A stretch of DNA of 64,000 nt from UBA1715 sp045600045 (GTDB lineage: Bacteria > Bacteroidota > Bacteroidia > Bacteroidales > UBA1715): the NCBI GenBank assembly GCA_045600045.1, contig JAZRXD010000044.1, forward strand, positions 1 through 64,000, read 5' to 3'. Within the stretch, counting starts at the first letter, position 1, and each line of letters opens with the position of its first letter. The position numbers were made by a program, and so were the translations under genes. This document shows, in pieces, positions 17,680-28,200 of this stretch. The notes beneath the pieces were generated by a model. The model was not told where the DNA came from and searched no databases. It worked only from the letters and a program-made list of their open reading frames with translations.

Positions 17680-18675
17680 ATGGAATCAGCAAAGAAAATA
17701 GCGTTATTAGGTAGTGGAAGCTGGGCTTCGGCAATTGTGAAGATTCTTCATATCAGTCAGAAGTCTGTTGCTTGGTATATACGCGAACCAGAAATTTTGG
17801 AAGGTGTTCAAAATCTAAAACACAATCCAATGTATGTTTCTGATATTGAGTTTAATACGAATAAATTGAAATTGTATGGAGATATTAATGAGGCAGTAAA
17901 AAATGCTGATATCATTATTTTCTGTGTACCTTCAAAATTTATCGATTCACTTTGTGGTGGCATTACTGTGGATTTGTCGAAAAAACAGTTGGTTACGGCT
18001 GTAAAAGGTATGGAACCCGAAAAGGTTATGCTGGTTTCGGAATATTTGCAGCAGCGTTTTAGAGTAAGTGCAGACCAAATGGCTGTTATTTCAGGTCCGT
18101 GTCATGCCGAAGAAGTTGCATTGGAACGTATGTCGTATTTGACAATAGGTTCTTCTAATCAAGAATTGGCAAAAGAAGTTGCCGATATTATGTCGGTTGA
18201 TTTTATTCATACTTGCGTGTCGAAAGATATGGAAGGTATTGAATATTCGGCAGTTATGAAAAATGTGATGGCTTTGGCAACGGGTATTGCTCACGGACTT
18301 GGATATGGAGATAATTTTACTTCGGTGTTGATTACCAACGCAATTCAGGAAATGAAACGATTCTTGGATGTTGCAAAACCAATGAAACGCGATATCAATG
18401 ATTCAGTATATTTGGGCGATTTGTTGGTGACTGCTTATTCACAATTCAGTCGCAATCGTTCGTTTGGAATGATGATAGGCAAAGGTTATTCAGTAAAAGC
18501 TGCACAACTTGAAATGAATATGATTGCCGAAGGTTACAATGGTGTATATTGTATTGTTCATGCAAATGAAAAATATGGCGTGGAAATGCCAATAACTCAA
18601 GCAGTTTACAGCATTTTATACGATCGTCATTCTGCTAAAAGAGAATTTAAAGCTTTGTCTGAAAAATTTAAATAA
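17680..18675 (+). CDS. gpsA: NAD(P)-dependent glycerol-3-phosphate dehydrogenase
   Basis: 331 residues. Reduces dihydroxyacetone phosphate to sn-glycerol 3-phosphate for phospholipid synthesis. Nucleotide-binding GSGSWA at 11-16, GPCHAEEVALERMSYLTIG, and the catalytic-lysine region SAVMKNVMALATGIAHGLGYG. Length and motifs are normal. Cytoplasmic. Confidence 0.97.
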   Translation: MESAKKIALLGSGSWASAIVKILHISQKSVAWYIREPEILEGVQNLKHNPMYVSDIEFNTNKLKLYGDINEAVKNADIIIFCVPSKFIDSLCGGITVDLSKKQLVTAVKGMEPEKVMLVSEYLQQRFRVSADQMAVISGPCHAEEVALERMSYLTIGSSNQELAKEVADIMSVDFIHTCVSKDMEGIEYSAVMKNVMALATGIAHGLGYGDNFTSVLITNAIQEMKRFLDVAKPMKRDINDSVYLGDLLVTAYSQFSRNRSFGMMIGKGYSVKAAQLEMNMIAEGYNGVYCIVHANEKYGVEMPITQAVYSILYDRHSAKREFKALSEKFK

Positions 18676-18680
18676 ATCGT

Positions 18681-19694
18681 ATGGCTTCGACCATTTTTAT
18701 TCCCCAAAACTATTCTTCCTTATTGGATGCACAACAAACCGAGCATGCAATAAAGTTGATAAAAGATACATTCGAACACAATTTGTCTGTAGGATTGTGT
18801 TTGCGTCGCGTAACCGCACCTTTGTTTGTGCTTAAAGGAACTGGTATAAATGATGATTTGAACGGAACTGAACGTAAAGTTACATTTCCTGTGAAAGCGT
18901 TGAACGACCAGCAGGCGGAAGTTGTCAATTCGTTGGCGAAATGGAAGAGAATGGCGTTGGCTAAATATGAAATAAATCCAGGTTATGGTATTTTAACCGA
19001 TATGAACGCAATTCGTCCTGATGAAGATTTGGACAATATCCATTCTTTGTATGTTGACCAATGGGACTGGGAACGCACGATTTCGGTTGAAGATAGAAAT
19101 ATGTCGTTTCTTCGCTTGATAGTGAAGAGAATCTACGATGTGTTGAAACATACTGAATATGTTGTTTCGGAAGATTTTCCTCAAATAAAACCGATTTTAC
19201 CAGAAAAAATCACATTTGTTACGACAGAAGAGTTGTTGCAGAAATATCCGGATCTGACACCGAAACAACGAGAAAATGCAGTCACAAAAGAATTTGGCGC
19301 TGTCTTTTTAATTGGTATCGGCGATGAATTGTCTAATGGCGAAAAACACGATGGTCGTGCTCCTGATTATGATGATTGGAGTTTGAATGGCGATATTTTG
19401 TTATGGAATCCGGTTTTGGAAAGCTCGTTCGAAATTTCATCAATGGGTATCCGTGTTGACGCAAAGGCAATGGAATATCAGTTGAAAAAAGCAAATGCTG
19501 AAGATAGAAAGAATTTGTTGTTCCATAAAAAATTGTTGAACAACGAGTTACCTCTTTCAATCGGTGGTGGAATAGGACAAAGTCGTTTATGTATGTTTTT
19601 CTTGCGAAAAGCCCATATCGGAGAAGTTCAAAGCTCTTTGTGGGGCGACGAAATTATAGAAACGTGTAGAAAGAATAATATTCATTTAATCTAA
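18681..19694 (+). CDS. asnA: Aspartate-ammonia ligase
   Basis: 337 residues, the normal AsnA length. Uses ATP and ammonia to convert aspartate to asparagine; the fold is that of class II aminoacyl-tRNA synthetases. Family stretches: SVGLCLRRVTAPLFVLKGTG, KWKRMALAKYEI, GILTDMNAIRPDE, LYVDQWDWE and the C-terminal GGGIGQSRLCMFFLRKAHIGE. Five bases after gpsA; ends before a terminator at 19718. Confidence 0.97.
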   Translation: MASTIFIPQNYSSLLDAQQTEHAIKLIKDTFEHNLSVGLCLRRVTAPLFVLKGTGINDDLNGTERKVTFPVKALNDQQAEVVNSLAKWKRMALAKYEINPGYGILTDMNAIRPDEDLDNIHSLYVDQWDWERTISVEDRNMSFLRLIVKRIYDVLKHTEYVVSEDFPQIKPILPEKITFVTTEELLQKYPDLTPKQRENAVTKEFGAVFLIGIGDELSNGEKHDGRAPDYDDWSLNGDILLWNPVLESSFEISSMGIRVDAKAMEYQLKKANAEDRKNLLFHKKLLNNELPLSIGGGIGQSRLCMFFLRKAHIGEVQSSLWGDEIIETCRKNNIHLI

Positions 19695-19717
19695 AATAGA
19701 TTCATATGTTTGATTTT

Positions 19718-19750
19718 GAAATCCGTTACAAATGTGACGGATTTCTTTTT
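19718..19750 (+). terminator. Terminator-like hairpin after asnA
   Basis: Stem GAAATCCGT (19718-19726) / ACGGATTTC (19737-19745); the loop can pair further (ACA/TGT plus a G-T). A T-rich tract (TTTTTCTT) follows. It ends 3 bases before the ATG of the CDF transporter. Confidence 0.75.
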
Positions 19751-19753
19751 CTT

Positions 19754-20677
19754 ATGGCGGAAGTTAAAGAAACATATCGCGAAAAACAGATTTACAAAGT
19801 GACCATAATTGGATTTTTAGTCAATTTGTTTTTGTCTGTCGGAAAGTTGATTGCTGGCTTGCTCGGGAATAGTGGCGCTATGATTGCCGATGCGGTTCAT
19901 TCCATTTCTGATTTCGTTACCGATGTGATTGTTCTTGTTTTTGTGAAAATTTCGGCAAAACCCAAAGATGAATGTCACGATTACGGTCATGGGAAATATG
20001 AAACGTTGGCAACTGTTTTAATTGGAGTTTTGTTGTTTTGCGTTGCTATTGGAATATTTTGGAATAGCATAGAAAAAATCATATTGGTTATTCGTGGCGA
20101 ACAAATTTCTCAACCAACGGTAATAGCGTTGCTTGCGGCTGCCATTTCAATTGTTATAAAAGAAATTCTATATCAATATACTCGTGTCGTTGGAGAAAAA
20201 GTTTCGTCTTCGGTTGTGGTTGCAAATGCGTGGCATCATCGTTCGGATGCGTTTTCGTCAATTGGTACATTGATAGGTATAGCGGGAGCTTTTTTCTTGG
20301 GAGAGCGCTGGGTGATTTTAGATCCAATAGCAGCAGTGATTGTTTCAATTATGATTGGAAAAGTAGCTTATGATTTGATTTTACCAGGAATACAAGAACT
20401 ATTGGAGCGTTCATTGTCAAAAGATGTTGAAAATGAGATAGTTGCTATTGTCTGTAAAGATCCGTTGGTAACTAATCCACATAATTTGAAAACACGAAAA
20501 ATTGGAGCAAATATAGCAATAGAAATACATGTGCGAATGCCAGACGACACGACTATTGATGTTGCTCATCGCAAGACAGATTTAATTGAGCGGGATTTAC
20601 GAGAGAAGTATGGCGAAAACACACAAATAAGTATTCACATAGAACCTTTATCACAACAAAAAATAAAGTCTTTTTGA
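19754..20677 (+). CDS. Cation diffusion facilitator (CDF) family metal transporter
   Basis: 307 residues from ATG 19754 (MAEVKETYREKQIYKVT); an in-frame ATG at 19706 would translate the terminator hairpin into residues unlike any CDF N-terminus. Six membrane helices are predicted. Metal-site motifs: HSISD in helix II (ADAVHSISDFVTD) and HHRSD in helix V (NAWHHRSDAFSSIG), plus a C-terminal cytoplasmic domain (QELLERSLSKDVENEI...HVRMPDDTTIDVAH). Exports Zn2+, Fe2+ or Mn2+ in exchange for protons; the HxxxD/HxxxD pair does not settle which. No ribosome binding site is visible, and the start is almost on top of a terminator. Confidence 0.9.
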   Translation: MAEVKETYREKQIYKVTIIGFLVNLFLSVGKLIAGLLGNSGAMIADAVHSISDFVTDVIVLVFVKISAKPKDECHDYGHGKYETLATVLIGVLLFCVAIGIFWNSIEKIILVIRGEQISQPTVIALLAAAISIVIKEILYQYTRVVGEKVSSSVVVANAWHHRSDAFSSIGTLIGIAGAFFLGERWVILDPIAAVIVSIMIGKVAYDLILPGIQELLERSLSKDVENEIVAIVCKDPLVTNPHNLKTRKIGANIAIEIHVRMPDDTTIDVAHRKTDLIERDLREKYGENTQISIHIEPLSQQKIKSF

Positions 20678-20732
20678 TAAGTCGGTAATTGCATAATATT
20701 TAGTACCTTCGCCCACAAATAAAAATATAACA

Positions 20733-23429
20733 ATGAGTTTACCTTCACAATACAATCCTTCGGATGTCGAAGCAAAATGGTATCAATATTGGATTGATAA
20801 CAAATTTTTTAGTTCAAAACCAGACAAACGTCAACCATATACAATAGTTATTCCGCCACCAAATGTAACGGGCGTTTTGCACATGGGGCACATGTTGAAC
20901 AACACGATTCAGGATATTTTGGTCCGTCGTGCCCGTATGACTGGTAAAAATGCGTGCTGGGTTCCGGGAACCGACCATGCTTCGATAGCAACGGAGGCAA
21001 AAGTTGTGAATAAACTTGCAGAACAAGGTATTAAGAAGCTCGATCTTACTCGCGAACAATTCTTGGAACATGCTTGGAAATGGACTGACGAACACGGTGG
21101 TATCATTTTAAAACAACTACGTAAACTTGGTGCATCGTGCGATTGGGACAGAACGGCGTTCACAATGGACGAAACTCGTTCGGAAAGTGTGATGAAAGTC
21201 TTTGTTGACTTGTATAAAAAAGGCTTGATTTATCGTGGTCTTCGTATGGTAAACTGGGATCCGAAAGCTCAAACCGTACTTTCAACAGAAGAGGTTATTT
21301 ATCGCGATGAAAAAAGTAAGTTGTACTATCTTCGCTACTATATCGCCGACGCCGATGTGAATCCTGTTGTTCCAACAAATGTAGAAGGCGAAGTTTTGCA
21401 CAAAGATGCAAAAGGATATTACGCTGTTGTTGCAACTACTCGTCCGGAAACAATTATGGGCGATACTGCAATGTGTATCAATCCAAAAGATCCGAAAAAT
21501 CAGTGGTTGCGTGGCCGCAAAGTGATTGTTCCGCTTGTGAATCGTGTGATTCCTGTTATTGAAGACCGTTACGTTGACATTGAATTTGGTACTGGATGTT
21601 TGAAAGTTACTCCTGCTCACGATGTAAACGACTACAATTTGGGTAAAACTCATAATCTTGAAATTATCGACATTTTCAATCCTGACGGAACAATTTCTGA
21701 AGAGGCTGGAATGTATGTTGGTCAAGACCGTATGGTTGTCCGTAAACAAATTGCAATTGATTTGCAGAATGCTGATTTGTTGGAAAAAATCGAGGATTAT
21801 GAAAACAAGGTTGGCTATTCCGAAAGAAATCAGGATACAGCTGTTGAACCTCGTCTTTGTCGTCAATGGTTTTTGTCGATGAAGCATTTTGCTGACATAG
21901 CTTTGCCTCCAGTTCTTGAAGGAAAAATCAAATTTTATCCAACGAAATATGTAACGACATATCGCAATTGGTTGGAAAATATTCAAGATTGGTGTATCAG
22001 CCGTCAATTGTGGTGGGGACATAGAATTCCTGCGTATTTCTTGCCAACGGCTGAAGGCGAGGAGGAAAAGTTCGTTGTTGCTTTGACTCCAGAAGAAGCG
22101 CTTGCTGAGGCTAAGAAAATCAAAGGTTTTGAAAATATTATTATCGACCAGCTTTCACGTGACGAAGATGCGCTTGATACATGGTTCTCATCGTGGTTGT
22201 GGCCAGTTTCTTTGTTCAACGGAATCAACAATCCGGGCAACGAGGAAATAAAATATTATTATCCAACATCTGACTTGGTTACAGGTCCTGATATTATTTT
22301 CTTCTGGGTAGCCAGAATGATTATGGCAGGTGAGGAGTACATTAAAGATGTTCCTTTCCGTAGCGTATATTTTACTGGTATAGTTCGCGACAAACTTGGT
22401 CGTAAAATGAGCAAGAGTCTTGGTAACTCGCCAGATCCATTGATGTTGATTGAAAAATATGGCGCCGATGGCGTTCGTATGGGAATGATGCTTTCTGCTC
22501 CGGCAGGAAACGATATTTTGTTTGATGAGGCATTGTGCGAACAAGGACGTAATTTCAATAGTAAGATTTGGAATGCGCTTCGTTTGGTTAAAGGTTGGGA
22601 AGTTGCTGATATTGAACAACCTGCCTACGCAAAAATTGCTGTTGATTGGTTCAACGCAAAATTAAGCGCAACAATAGAGGAACTAGCCGATGATTTTGAA
22701 AAATACCGTTTGTCGGAAGCTTTGATGACGGTTTACAAATTGTTCTGGGATGAATTCTCTGCTTGGTATTTGGAATTGGTGAAACCAGCCTATGGTCAGC
22801 CAATCGACAAGACGACGTTGGAACAAACATTGGAATTCTTCGAAAAACTAATGCTGTTGCTTCATCCATTCATGCCATTCATTACCGAAGAAATTTGGCA
22901 GGCAGTGAAAGAACGCAAACAAGGCGAAAGTATTATGGTTTCGCAAATGCCAAAAGTCGATTATAAAAATAATGCGTTAGTTGCTGATTTTGAGACGGTT
23001 AAACAAATTGTATCTTCAGTTCGTACGGTTCGTTTGGAACGTAATATCCCAAATAAAAATACGTTGAATTTGGTTGTTGCAAATGGTTTGCACAATATGG
23101 CTTATGATGCGGTTTTGGTAAAAATTTGTAATCTTTCGTCAATTGCACAAGGTCAGAAAGATGCGACTTCGGCAACGTTCATGGTTGGTACGACGGAATA
23201 TGCGCTTCCTCTTGGAAATATGGTAAATGCGGCTGAAGAAATTGCCAAAATGGAAGAGGAAATCAAATATCTAGAAGGTTTCTTAAATTCGGTTATGAAA
23301 AAGTTGGGTAACGAAAAATTCGTTGCCAATGCGAAACCAGAAGTTGTTGAAAACGAACGTAAGAAAAAAGCCGATGCCGAGACTAAGATTAAAACGTTGC
23401 AAGAAGGTATCGCTGCATTAAAGAAATAA
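20733..23429 (+). CDS. valS: Valyl-tRNA synthetase
   Basis: 898 residues. Class I synthetase with HIGH motif HMGH at 50-53 (PPNVTGVLHMGH), a CP1 editing domain (TTRPETIMGDTAMCINP...DVNDYNLG), KMSKS loop GRKMSKSLGNSPDP, anticodon domain and a C-terminal coiled coil (EEIAKMEEEIKYLEGFL...KIKTLQEGIAALKK). Length is normal. Charges tRNA-Val and clears mischarged Thr. Probably has its own promoter in the 55-base gap (TACCTTCG at about 20711 is a weak -7 candidate). Confidence 0.98.
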   Translation: MSLPSQYNPSDVEAKWYQYWIDNKFFSSKPDKRQPYTIVIPPPNVTGVLHMGHMLNNTIQDILVRRARMTGKNACWVPGTDHASIATEAKVVNKLAEQGIKKLDLTREQFLEHAWKWTDEHGGIILKQLRKLGASCDWDRTAFTMDETRSESVMKVFVDLYKKGLIYRGLRMVNWDPKAQTVLSTEEVIYRDEKSKLYYLRYYIADADVNPVVPTNVEGEVLHKDAKGYYAVVATTRPETIMGDTAMCINPKDPKNQWLRGRKVIVPLVNRVIPVIEDRYVDIEFGTGCLKVTPAHDVNDYNLGKTHNLEIIDIFNPDGTISEEAGMYVGQDRMVVRKQIAIDLQNADLLEKIEDYENKVGYSERNQDTAVEPRLCRQWFLSMKHFADIALPPVLEGKIKFYPTKYVTTYRNWLENIQDWCISRQLWWGHRIPAYFLPTAEGEEEKFVVALTPEEALAEAKKIKGFENIIIDQLSRDEDALDTWFSSWLWPVSLFNGINNPGNEEIKYYYPTSDLVTGPDIIFFWVARMIMAGEEYIKDVPFRSVYFTGIVRDKLGRKMSKSLGNSPDPLMLIEKYGADGVRMGMMLSAPAGNDILFDEALCEQGRNFNSKIWNALRLVKGWEVADIEQPAYAKIAVDWFNAKLSATIEELADDFEKYRLSEALMTVYKLFWDEFSAWYLELVKPAYGQPIDKTTLEQTLEFFEKLMLLLHPFMPFITEEIWQAVKERKQGESIMVSQMPKVDYKNNALVADFETVKQIVSSVRTVRLERNIPNKNTLNLVVANGLHNMAYDAVLVKICNLSSIAQGQKDATSATFMVGTTEYALPLGNMVNAAEEIAKMEEEIKYLEGFLNSVMKKLGNEKFVANAKPEVVENERKKKADAETKIKTLQEGIAALKK

Positions 23430-23434
23430 TATTC

Positions 23435-23468
23435 GTATAGACGCTATTGATGGCGTCTATACTTTTTT
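23435..23468 (+). terminator. Intrinsic terminator after valS
   Basis: Perfect 10-bp stem GTATAGACGC (23435-23444) / GCGTCTATAC (23453-23462), 8-base loop, then T6. It ends 6 bases before the next gene's ATG. Confidence 0.88.
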
Positions 23469-23474
23469 GAGTAT

Positions 23475-24503
23475 ATGTTCATGAAACGATATTGTTTATT
23501 CTTTTTTGTCTTATTTTCTTTTTTTGCTTGTACAGAAAAGGGAAAACAATTTTCTGTAACATCTTCGTATAAAAAAACAATTTACAGCGGCGATTCGTTA
23601 TCTTTTGATATTTCTTCGAAAAAGGATAGAACTCCTGATTCTGTTGTTGTTTTGGTTGATGGAAAATCGTATTGCTTTTACAACACGAAACAATGTATGT
23701 TTCAAACCGAAGGCTTGCAAATGGGCGAGAAAACGCTTACGTTTCAGGTTTATTACAAAGGTAAAAAAGAGACAAATCTTCGTTCTATTCGTATCTTGTC
23801 AGACATAGAGCCTGCAAAACTGCAATATGAAGTTTTGGCTTCGTATCCTCACGATCGCGATGCGTACACGCAGGGGTTACAATACGAAAACGGATACTTG
23901 TACGAAAGTGCTGGTTTGTATGGTGAATCGTCGTTGCGCTATGTTGATTTAAAAACGGGAAAATCTATACGAAAGAAGGAAATTGATTCCATGTATTTTG
24001 CCGAAGGATTGACAATTGTCGGCGATTCCTTGTTTCAATTGACTTGGCGTGAAAATATGGGCTTTGTATACAATAAAAACACATTTGAACAAGTTGGTGC
24101 ATTTACTATTCCGACCGAAGGATGGGGAATGTGTTACGATGGCAAATTTTTGATTGTGAGCGACGGTTCGGAATATTTATATTTTTACGAACCAAAATCT
24201 TTGACTTTACATCATAAAATAGCCGTGTTCGACAATTTGGGCGCAATTTCCCGTTTGAACGAATTGGAATATGTAGAGGGTTTTATTTATGCCAACATAT
24301 ACACAACAGATAAAATCATAAAAATCAATCCAAGCAACGGAAAAGTGGCAACGGAAATAGATTTTTCAGGATTGTTACCAGCACAATACAGTGAGGATGT
24401 TGATGTGCTGAATGGAATTGCTTGGAATCCAACCACCGACCACTTTTACATTACTGGAAAATTATGGCCTCGCTTGTACGAAGTGAGATTGTATTTTGAA
24501 TAA
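23475..24503 (+). CDS. Glutaminyl-peptide cyclotransferase-like lipoprotein
   Basis: 342 residues. Lipoprotein signal MFMKRYCLFFFVLFSFFAC with lipidated Cys19. Residues ~110-340 match the beta-propeller glutamine cyclotransferase family (plant-type QC): FPHD-like SYPHDRDAYTQGLQYENG, YESAGLYGESSLRYVDL, FAEGLTIVGDSLFQLTW, GWGMCYDGKFLIVSDGS, LNELEYVEGFIYANIY, VLNGIAWNP. The enzyme closes N-terminal Gln to pyroglutamate. In Bacteroidota many T9SS and SusC/D-type exported proteins carry N-terminal pyroglutamate after signal cleavage, so a role in protecting exported proteins is inferred. A second ATG at 23481 is an equally good start. Confidence 0.85.
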   Translation: MFMKRYCLFFFVLFSFFACTEKGKQFSVTSSYKKTIYSGDSLSFDISSKKDRTPDSVVVLVDGKSYCFYNTKQCMFQTEGLQMGEKTLTFQVYYKGKKETNLRSIRILSDIEPAKLQYEVLASYPHDRDAYTQGLQYENGYLYESAGLYGESSLRYVDLKTGKSIRKKEIDSMYFAEGLTIVGDSLFQLTWRENMGFVYNKNTFEQVGAFTIPTEGWGMCYDGKFLIVSDGSEYLYFYEPKSLTLHHKIAVFDNLGAISRLNELEYVEGFIYANIYTTDKIIKINPSNGKVATEIDFSGLLPAQYSEDVDVLNGIAWNPTTDHFYITGKLWPRLYEVRLYFE

Positions 24504-24508
24504 ATCAG

Positions 24509-24811
24509 TTATTCAATAGTTTCAATAAGAAAACTTACGGGACGAAATCCATCGTTACAAGAAATCATGGCGGAGTATGGATTTTTCATCCATCCATCAT
24601 AAAAATTACAGCCGCCGTGGGAGAGTGTCATAACGAATGGAGCCATTGAACTCCAAGCACTTTCACAGAGCCCTTGAGGCTTTTGGCCGTCAATAGAAAT
24701 AAATGTTTGTCCTTCGGATAAATCGCACGTGTGTTCAATTGGATTTTCGTATTTTTCGGACAAATCAGTGTAGTTTGCTTTACGAATTACTGTGATTTTG
24801 CATTTTTTCAT
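24509..24811 (-). CDS. TIGR04076 family protein
   Basis: 100 residues. Matches the small TIGR04076 family by MKKCKITVIRK at the start, the acidic CDLSEGQTFIS, and PQGLCESAWSSMAPFVMTLSHGGCNFYDGWM near the middle. Function is unknown; relatives occur in anaerobes and often contain several cysteines (here Cys4, and Cys residues near 29, 49, 68 and 88), hinting at metal or redox chemistry, which is speculative. Begins one base after the DUF486 stop, so the two are co-translated. Confidence 0.8.
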   Translation of the reverse strand: MKKCKITVIRKANYTDLSEKYENPIEHTCDLSEGQTFISIDGQKPQGLCESAWSSMAPFVMTLSHGGCNFYDGWMKNPYSAMISCNDGFRPVSFLIETIE

Positions 24812-24812
24812 T

Positions 24813-25184
24813 TTACGCTTTCCAAAAAACGAATACTACAGCTAAAATTAAACAGCCAAATGCTGCCAAATGGTTCCAGGCAATTTTTTCTCCTTGAAAT
24901 AGAATATTTGCAATTACGCAAAATACAAAAATTGACAATGCTTCTTGAATGACTTTTAATTGTAGAAGTGAGTAGGGACCTCCGTTTTCTATAAAACCCA
25001 TTTTGTTGGCTGGAACTTGAAAACAATATTCCACAAAGGCAATTCCCCAACTAAATAATATAGTGGCTATTAATGGCCAGTTGGTAGAGATTCCCATTTG
25101 ATTTAGTTTTAAATGACCATACCAAGCCAAGGTCATAAATACGTTTGCTAAAAGAAGAAGAAGAATGGGTAAAAGGTAATTCAT
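24813..25184 (-). CDS. DMT-type small membrane protein (DUF486)
   Basis: 123 residues with four predicted membrane helices: near 3-20, 38-55, 74-95 and 103-121. Matches DUF486 (VFMTLAWYGHLK, FSWGIAFVEYCFQVPANKMG, YSLLQLKVIQE), a family in the drug/metabolite transporter superfamily with unknown substrate. The ATG lies 6 bases after the T-run of a terminator hairpin (25191-25230) belonging to the long gene upstream. Confidence 0.85.
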   Translation of the reverse strand: MNYLLPILLLLLANVFMTLAWYGHLKLNQMGISTNWPLIATILFSWGIAFVEYCFQVPANKMGFIENGGPYSLLQLKVIQEALSIFVFCVIANILFQGEKIAWNHLAAFGCLILAVVFVFWKA

Positions 25185-25190
25185 TGTTCT

Positions 25191-25230
25191 AAAAATAAAA
25201 ACAGTTAAGGTTTTTACGCCTTAACTGTTT
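25191..25230 (-). terminator. Intrinsic terminator after the 1535-residue gene
   Basis: Perfect 12-bp stem AAACAGTTAAGG (25199-25210) / CCTTAACTGTTT (25219-25230), followed on the minus strand by TTTTATTTTT. Only 6 bases separate the T-run from the DUF486 ATG. Confidence 0.85.
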
Positions 25231-25239
25231 GGTTAAAAA

Positions 25240-28200
25240 TTAATCTTCGTATTCGTCATATTCATCGAATTCCTCTTTTTGTTTCTTCGCTTTCGGAGAT
25301 TGTGATTGTTCTTCCTCTTCATCGTAATTAGGAGCATAATCTTCGTAAGGTCTGTTTGCACGGAAACGTTCGTGATATTGACGTTTCAATGGTTCTCCGC
25401 CATCCTTATACATGTAAGGAGTTTCTTTCTTGCCGACATTCATAGTGCGTTTAGCTTCTTTCATATTGTGAACGGCTGTTACCATGTCAAACATACTTGC
25501 GTTTTTGTTTGTCGGGTCTTTTACATCCGATGTGACGAAGTACATTTCTCCGTGGTCGTAATGGAAGAAGATCCAGTTCTTTTTATCCAATTCGATGTAG
25601 CAAGTGAATTGGTCTCCGGAGTAAAGATTTGCATATTCAACAAAACCATTAACTGAACGGTTGACTTCGACATTGCCGATGCTGTAGATTCCAAGTTGTC
25701 CGACTGAACGATAGGCGTGTGCAGCTGAATCCCAAGCTAAATCAAGTTTCGAGAACGTGATTGTATGTTCTAGTTCTTTCGGTTTCTTTCTGATAGTTCC
25801 ATACATGTTGAGATCGGCTAAACATTCGTCTGCTTTCGCTTTTCCAAGCAATTCCGTAAGTCCTTTCTTGAAGGCTGGAGTGGTCATGCTTACGCCTTTC
25901 AATGTTTGGCGTTTGTTCAATGTATCGGCAATTGCTTTTAGAATATTGTCGTCAAACATAAAGTCAACAGTGGTAACTGTTTCTAGAGTCACACGTCCCG
26001 AAGTGATGTTGTGCGTTACGGTTCCGTAAGTTCCAACTTTAACTTGTCCTAGGTCTAGTCCAAGATTGATAGAACCTTCGCCTTGTGTATTGCAATATTC
26101 GCGGTGGTACGTAATCAAGTTGCCGTCTTTCGTGTTGTCAAGAATTTTTTCTTTAGAACCAACTTTGTATTGACGAGTGGCTTTATCGTAGAACAAGTAT
26201 CCGTTCGCACTAATTAACGGTATGTCCTGAGGATAGCGTTTGTGCGATGTGAATGCCGTATAGATGCTTGTGTAACGAGAATCTGTGTACATTGATGCAC
26301 CAACAGCGACAGAATCCAAATCAAGCATATTGTCGCTTACAGGAATGAAGATTTCAAGAGGGTTGATGTCGCCTGCGAATTTGAACCACGTAGGTTTGAT
26401 TTTAGCACATTCATTTGCAATCAATACATTACCGTTGAAGTTCAAATATTGGTGGTCAGACATCATTTTGTAATCGCCGTAATAGCTGAAAACCGACGAT
26501 AGTTTGAAGTTTTGTTCTTCTTCCAATGTTCCAATACCGTATGTGTGTAGTGCTGTGTCAACTTTGATTTTTGTCAAAGGTAGAGGATGTTTTGTACTTG
26601 TTTCGTCAACATAATCGTACATACCATGTCCGGAGAAGTTGTTGCGTCCTTTTACAAAGAACGTTGCGTCGTAAACAGTGTGGTATTTGTGGATTCTGTC
26701 GGCGTATAATTTGGCATTACGAAGTGTGTCCATGAACGCTTCTTGGCGAATGGTTACTACGCTATCTTTGTTTGGTACTATTCGTGAGTCCGCAACGTCA
26801 ATGTAAGGAACTTGTTCCGCACCAATGATATAGTTTTTCAAATCGTATGTAGCATAAGGTGATAGGAAGTTCAACGTATCTTGTTTTGGATGTACGGAAT
26901 AGAAGTGAAGGTCACGTTTGTCGGTGTTCAAGTCTTTCGGATCACCCAAAGCGATTTGTTTCGTGTGTAAATCCCATGTGAATTTTGTCAAATAGCAGAC
27001 GTACATGTTCTTTGGCAATTGAACCAACGACAAAGAATCGTTTGTCACGAAGTTCGCTTTTTTCGATGTGAAGTCAATGTTTGCTTTCACGTTTTTAGTT
27101 TTGAATGCTAATTCATCCAAAGCACCTCCTTGACTTTGCAAATCAAAGTCGGCAGAGTCGGCGTTCACGATTTTTTCTTTGAAGTCGAATGCGTTGGATG
27201 TAAGTTTTGCTTCACTGAAAATGTATTTACCCCATCCGCCAAGACCTTTTGGTGTGTATATCAAACCGCCGGAAAGAGTTGTTGAATCACCGTACATTTT
27301 GAATGCTTTTCCTGTTTCAACAGCCATAAGTTTGTTTTCGTATGGTTCCCAGTGGATGTTGATGTTTTCGCCTGTTACGCTTGGAGATTCTGGTCCGGAA
27401 CTCTTTTGCTTAATGTTGAAATTCGTTGCGAAACCATTTGTTGAATCAGGGAAGAATGTGAATCCGTTAGGTCCCGATTCCGAACGTGAACTAAGGTAGT
27501 CCAATTTTCCGAAACCTTTCAAACCTTTGAAACTTAAGTTGATAGTATCGGTGAAAGTTCCTTTGCCTTTATAGGTTGGATAACCCGAAGAACCAGTAAT
27601 TCTTGTGAAACCAAATGAATAATCAGGTTGAACAACAATGCGTTCGCGTATGTTTTCGAATATGTCGGCTGAAATTAATTCTCCTTCAAAGAACAAAGCG
27701 TCGGTCGAGAAGTCGTTCACACTGTCGATAGTAAATGGGTCAACTTTATAGTAGAATTTGTTTCTGTCGTAAACACCATCGTAAATTTTAGGATTGTCGT
27801 AGTAAACATACGAGATTTCCTTGCTGTTGAAAATAGGATATTGAGGGTAATCCTTGATACTTGATTTGTTGTTCGGATCGTCAATCAAAATGTCACCGGT
27901 TACGTGTTCTATAGAGTTCTTTATAGGAACGAATTCTTTCACACCATATTGATTTTCGGTGAAGCTTTTAACTTTGATTTTCAATGAATCGACATTTTGC
28001 AAGTTGATTTTGAAGTTTTCGTAATTGAAGTCGAAGCCTCGTCCGTAGAATGTGAACAAACCAGTTTCTATAATTCCGTCGAATTCAAAGTTTCTGTTTT
28101 TCGACATGGTAAGTTGGCTACCGCGAGGATAGAATACAACGTTTTGTGAATCGGAAACTTGGATTTTCGAAACACCGACCATGTTTAATTCCAAATTTGT

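Noticed and set aside
19706..19753. Alternative upstream start for the CDF transporter
   Set aside because: It would translate the asnA terminator hairpin, and the added residues do not resemble a CDF N-terminus.
21282..22022. 246-codon open frame antisense to valS
   Set aside because: It mirrors the codon pattern of valS, shows no domain, and valS is certain on the other strand.
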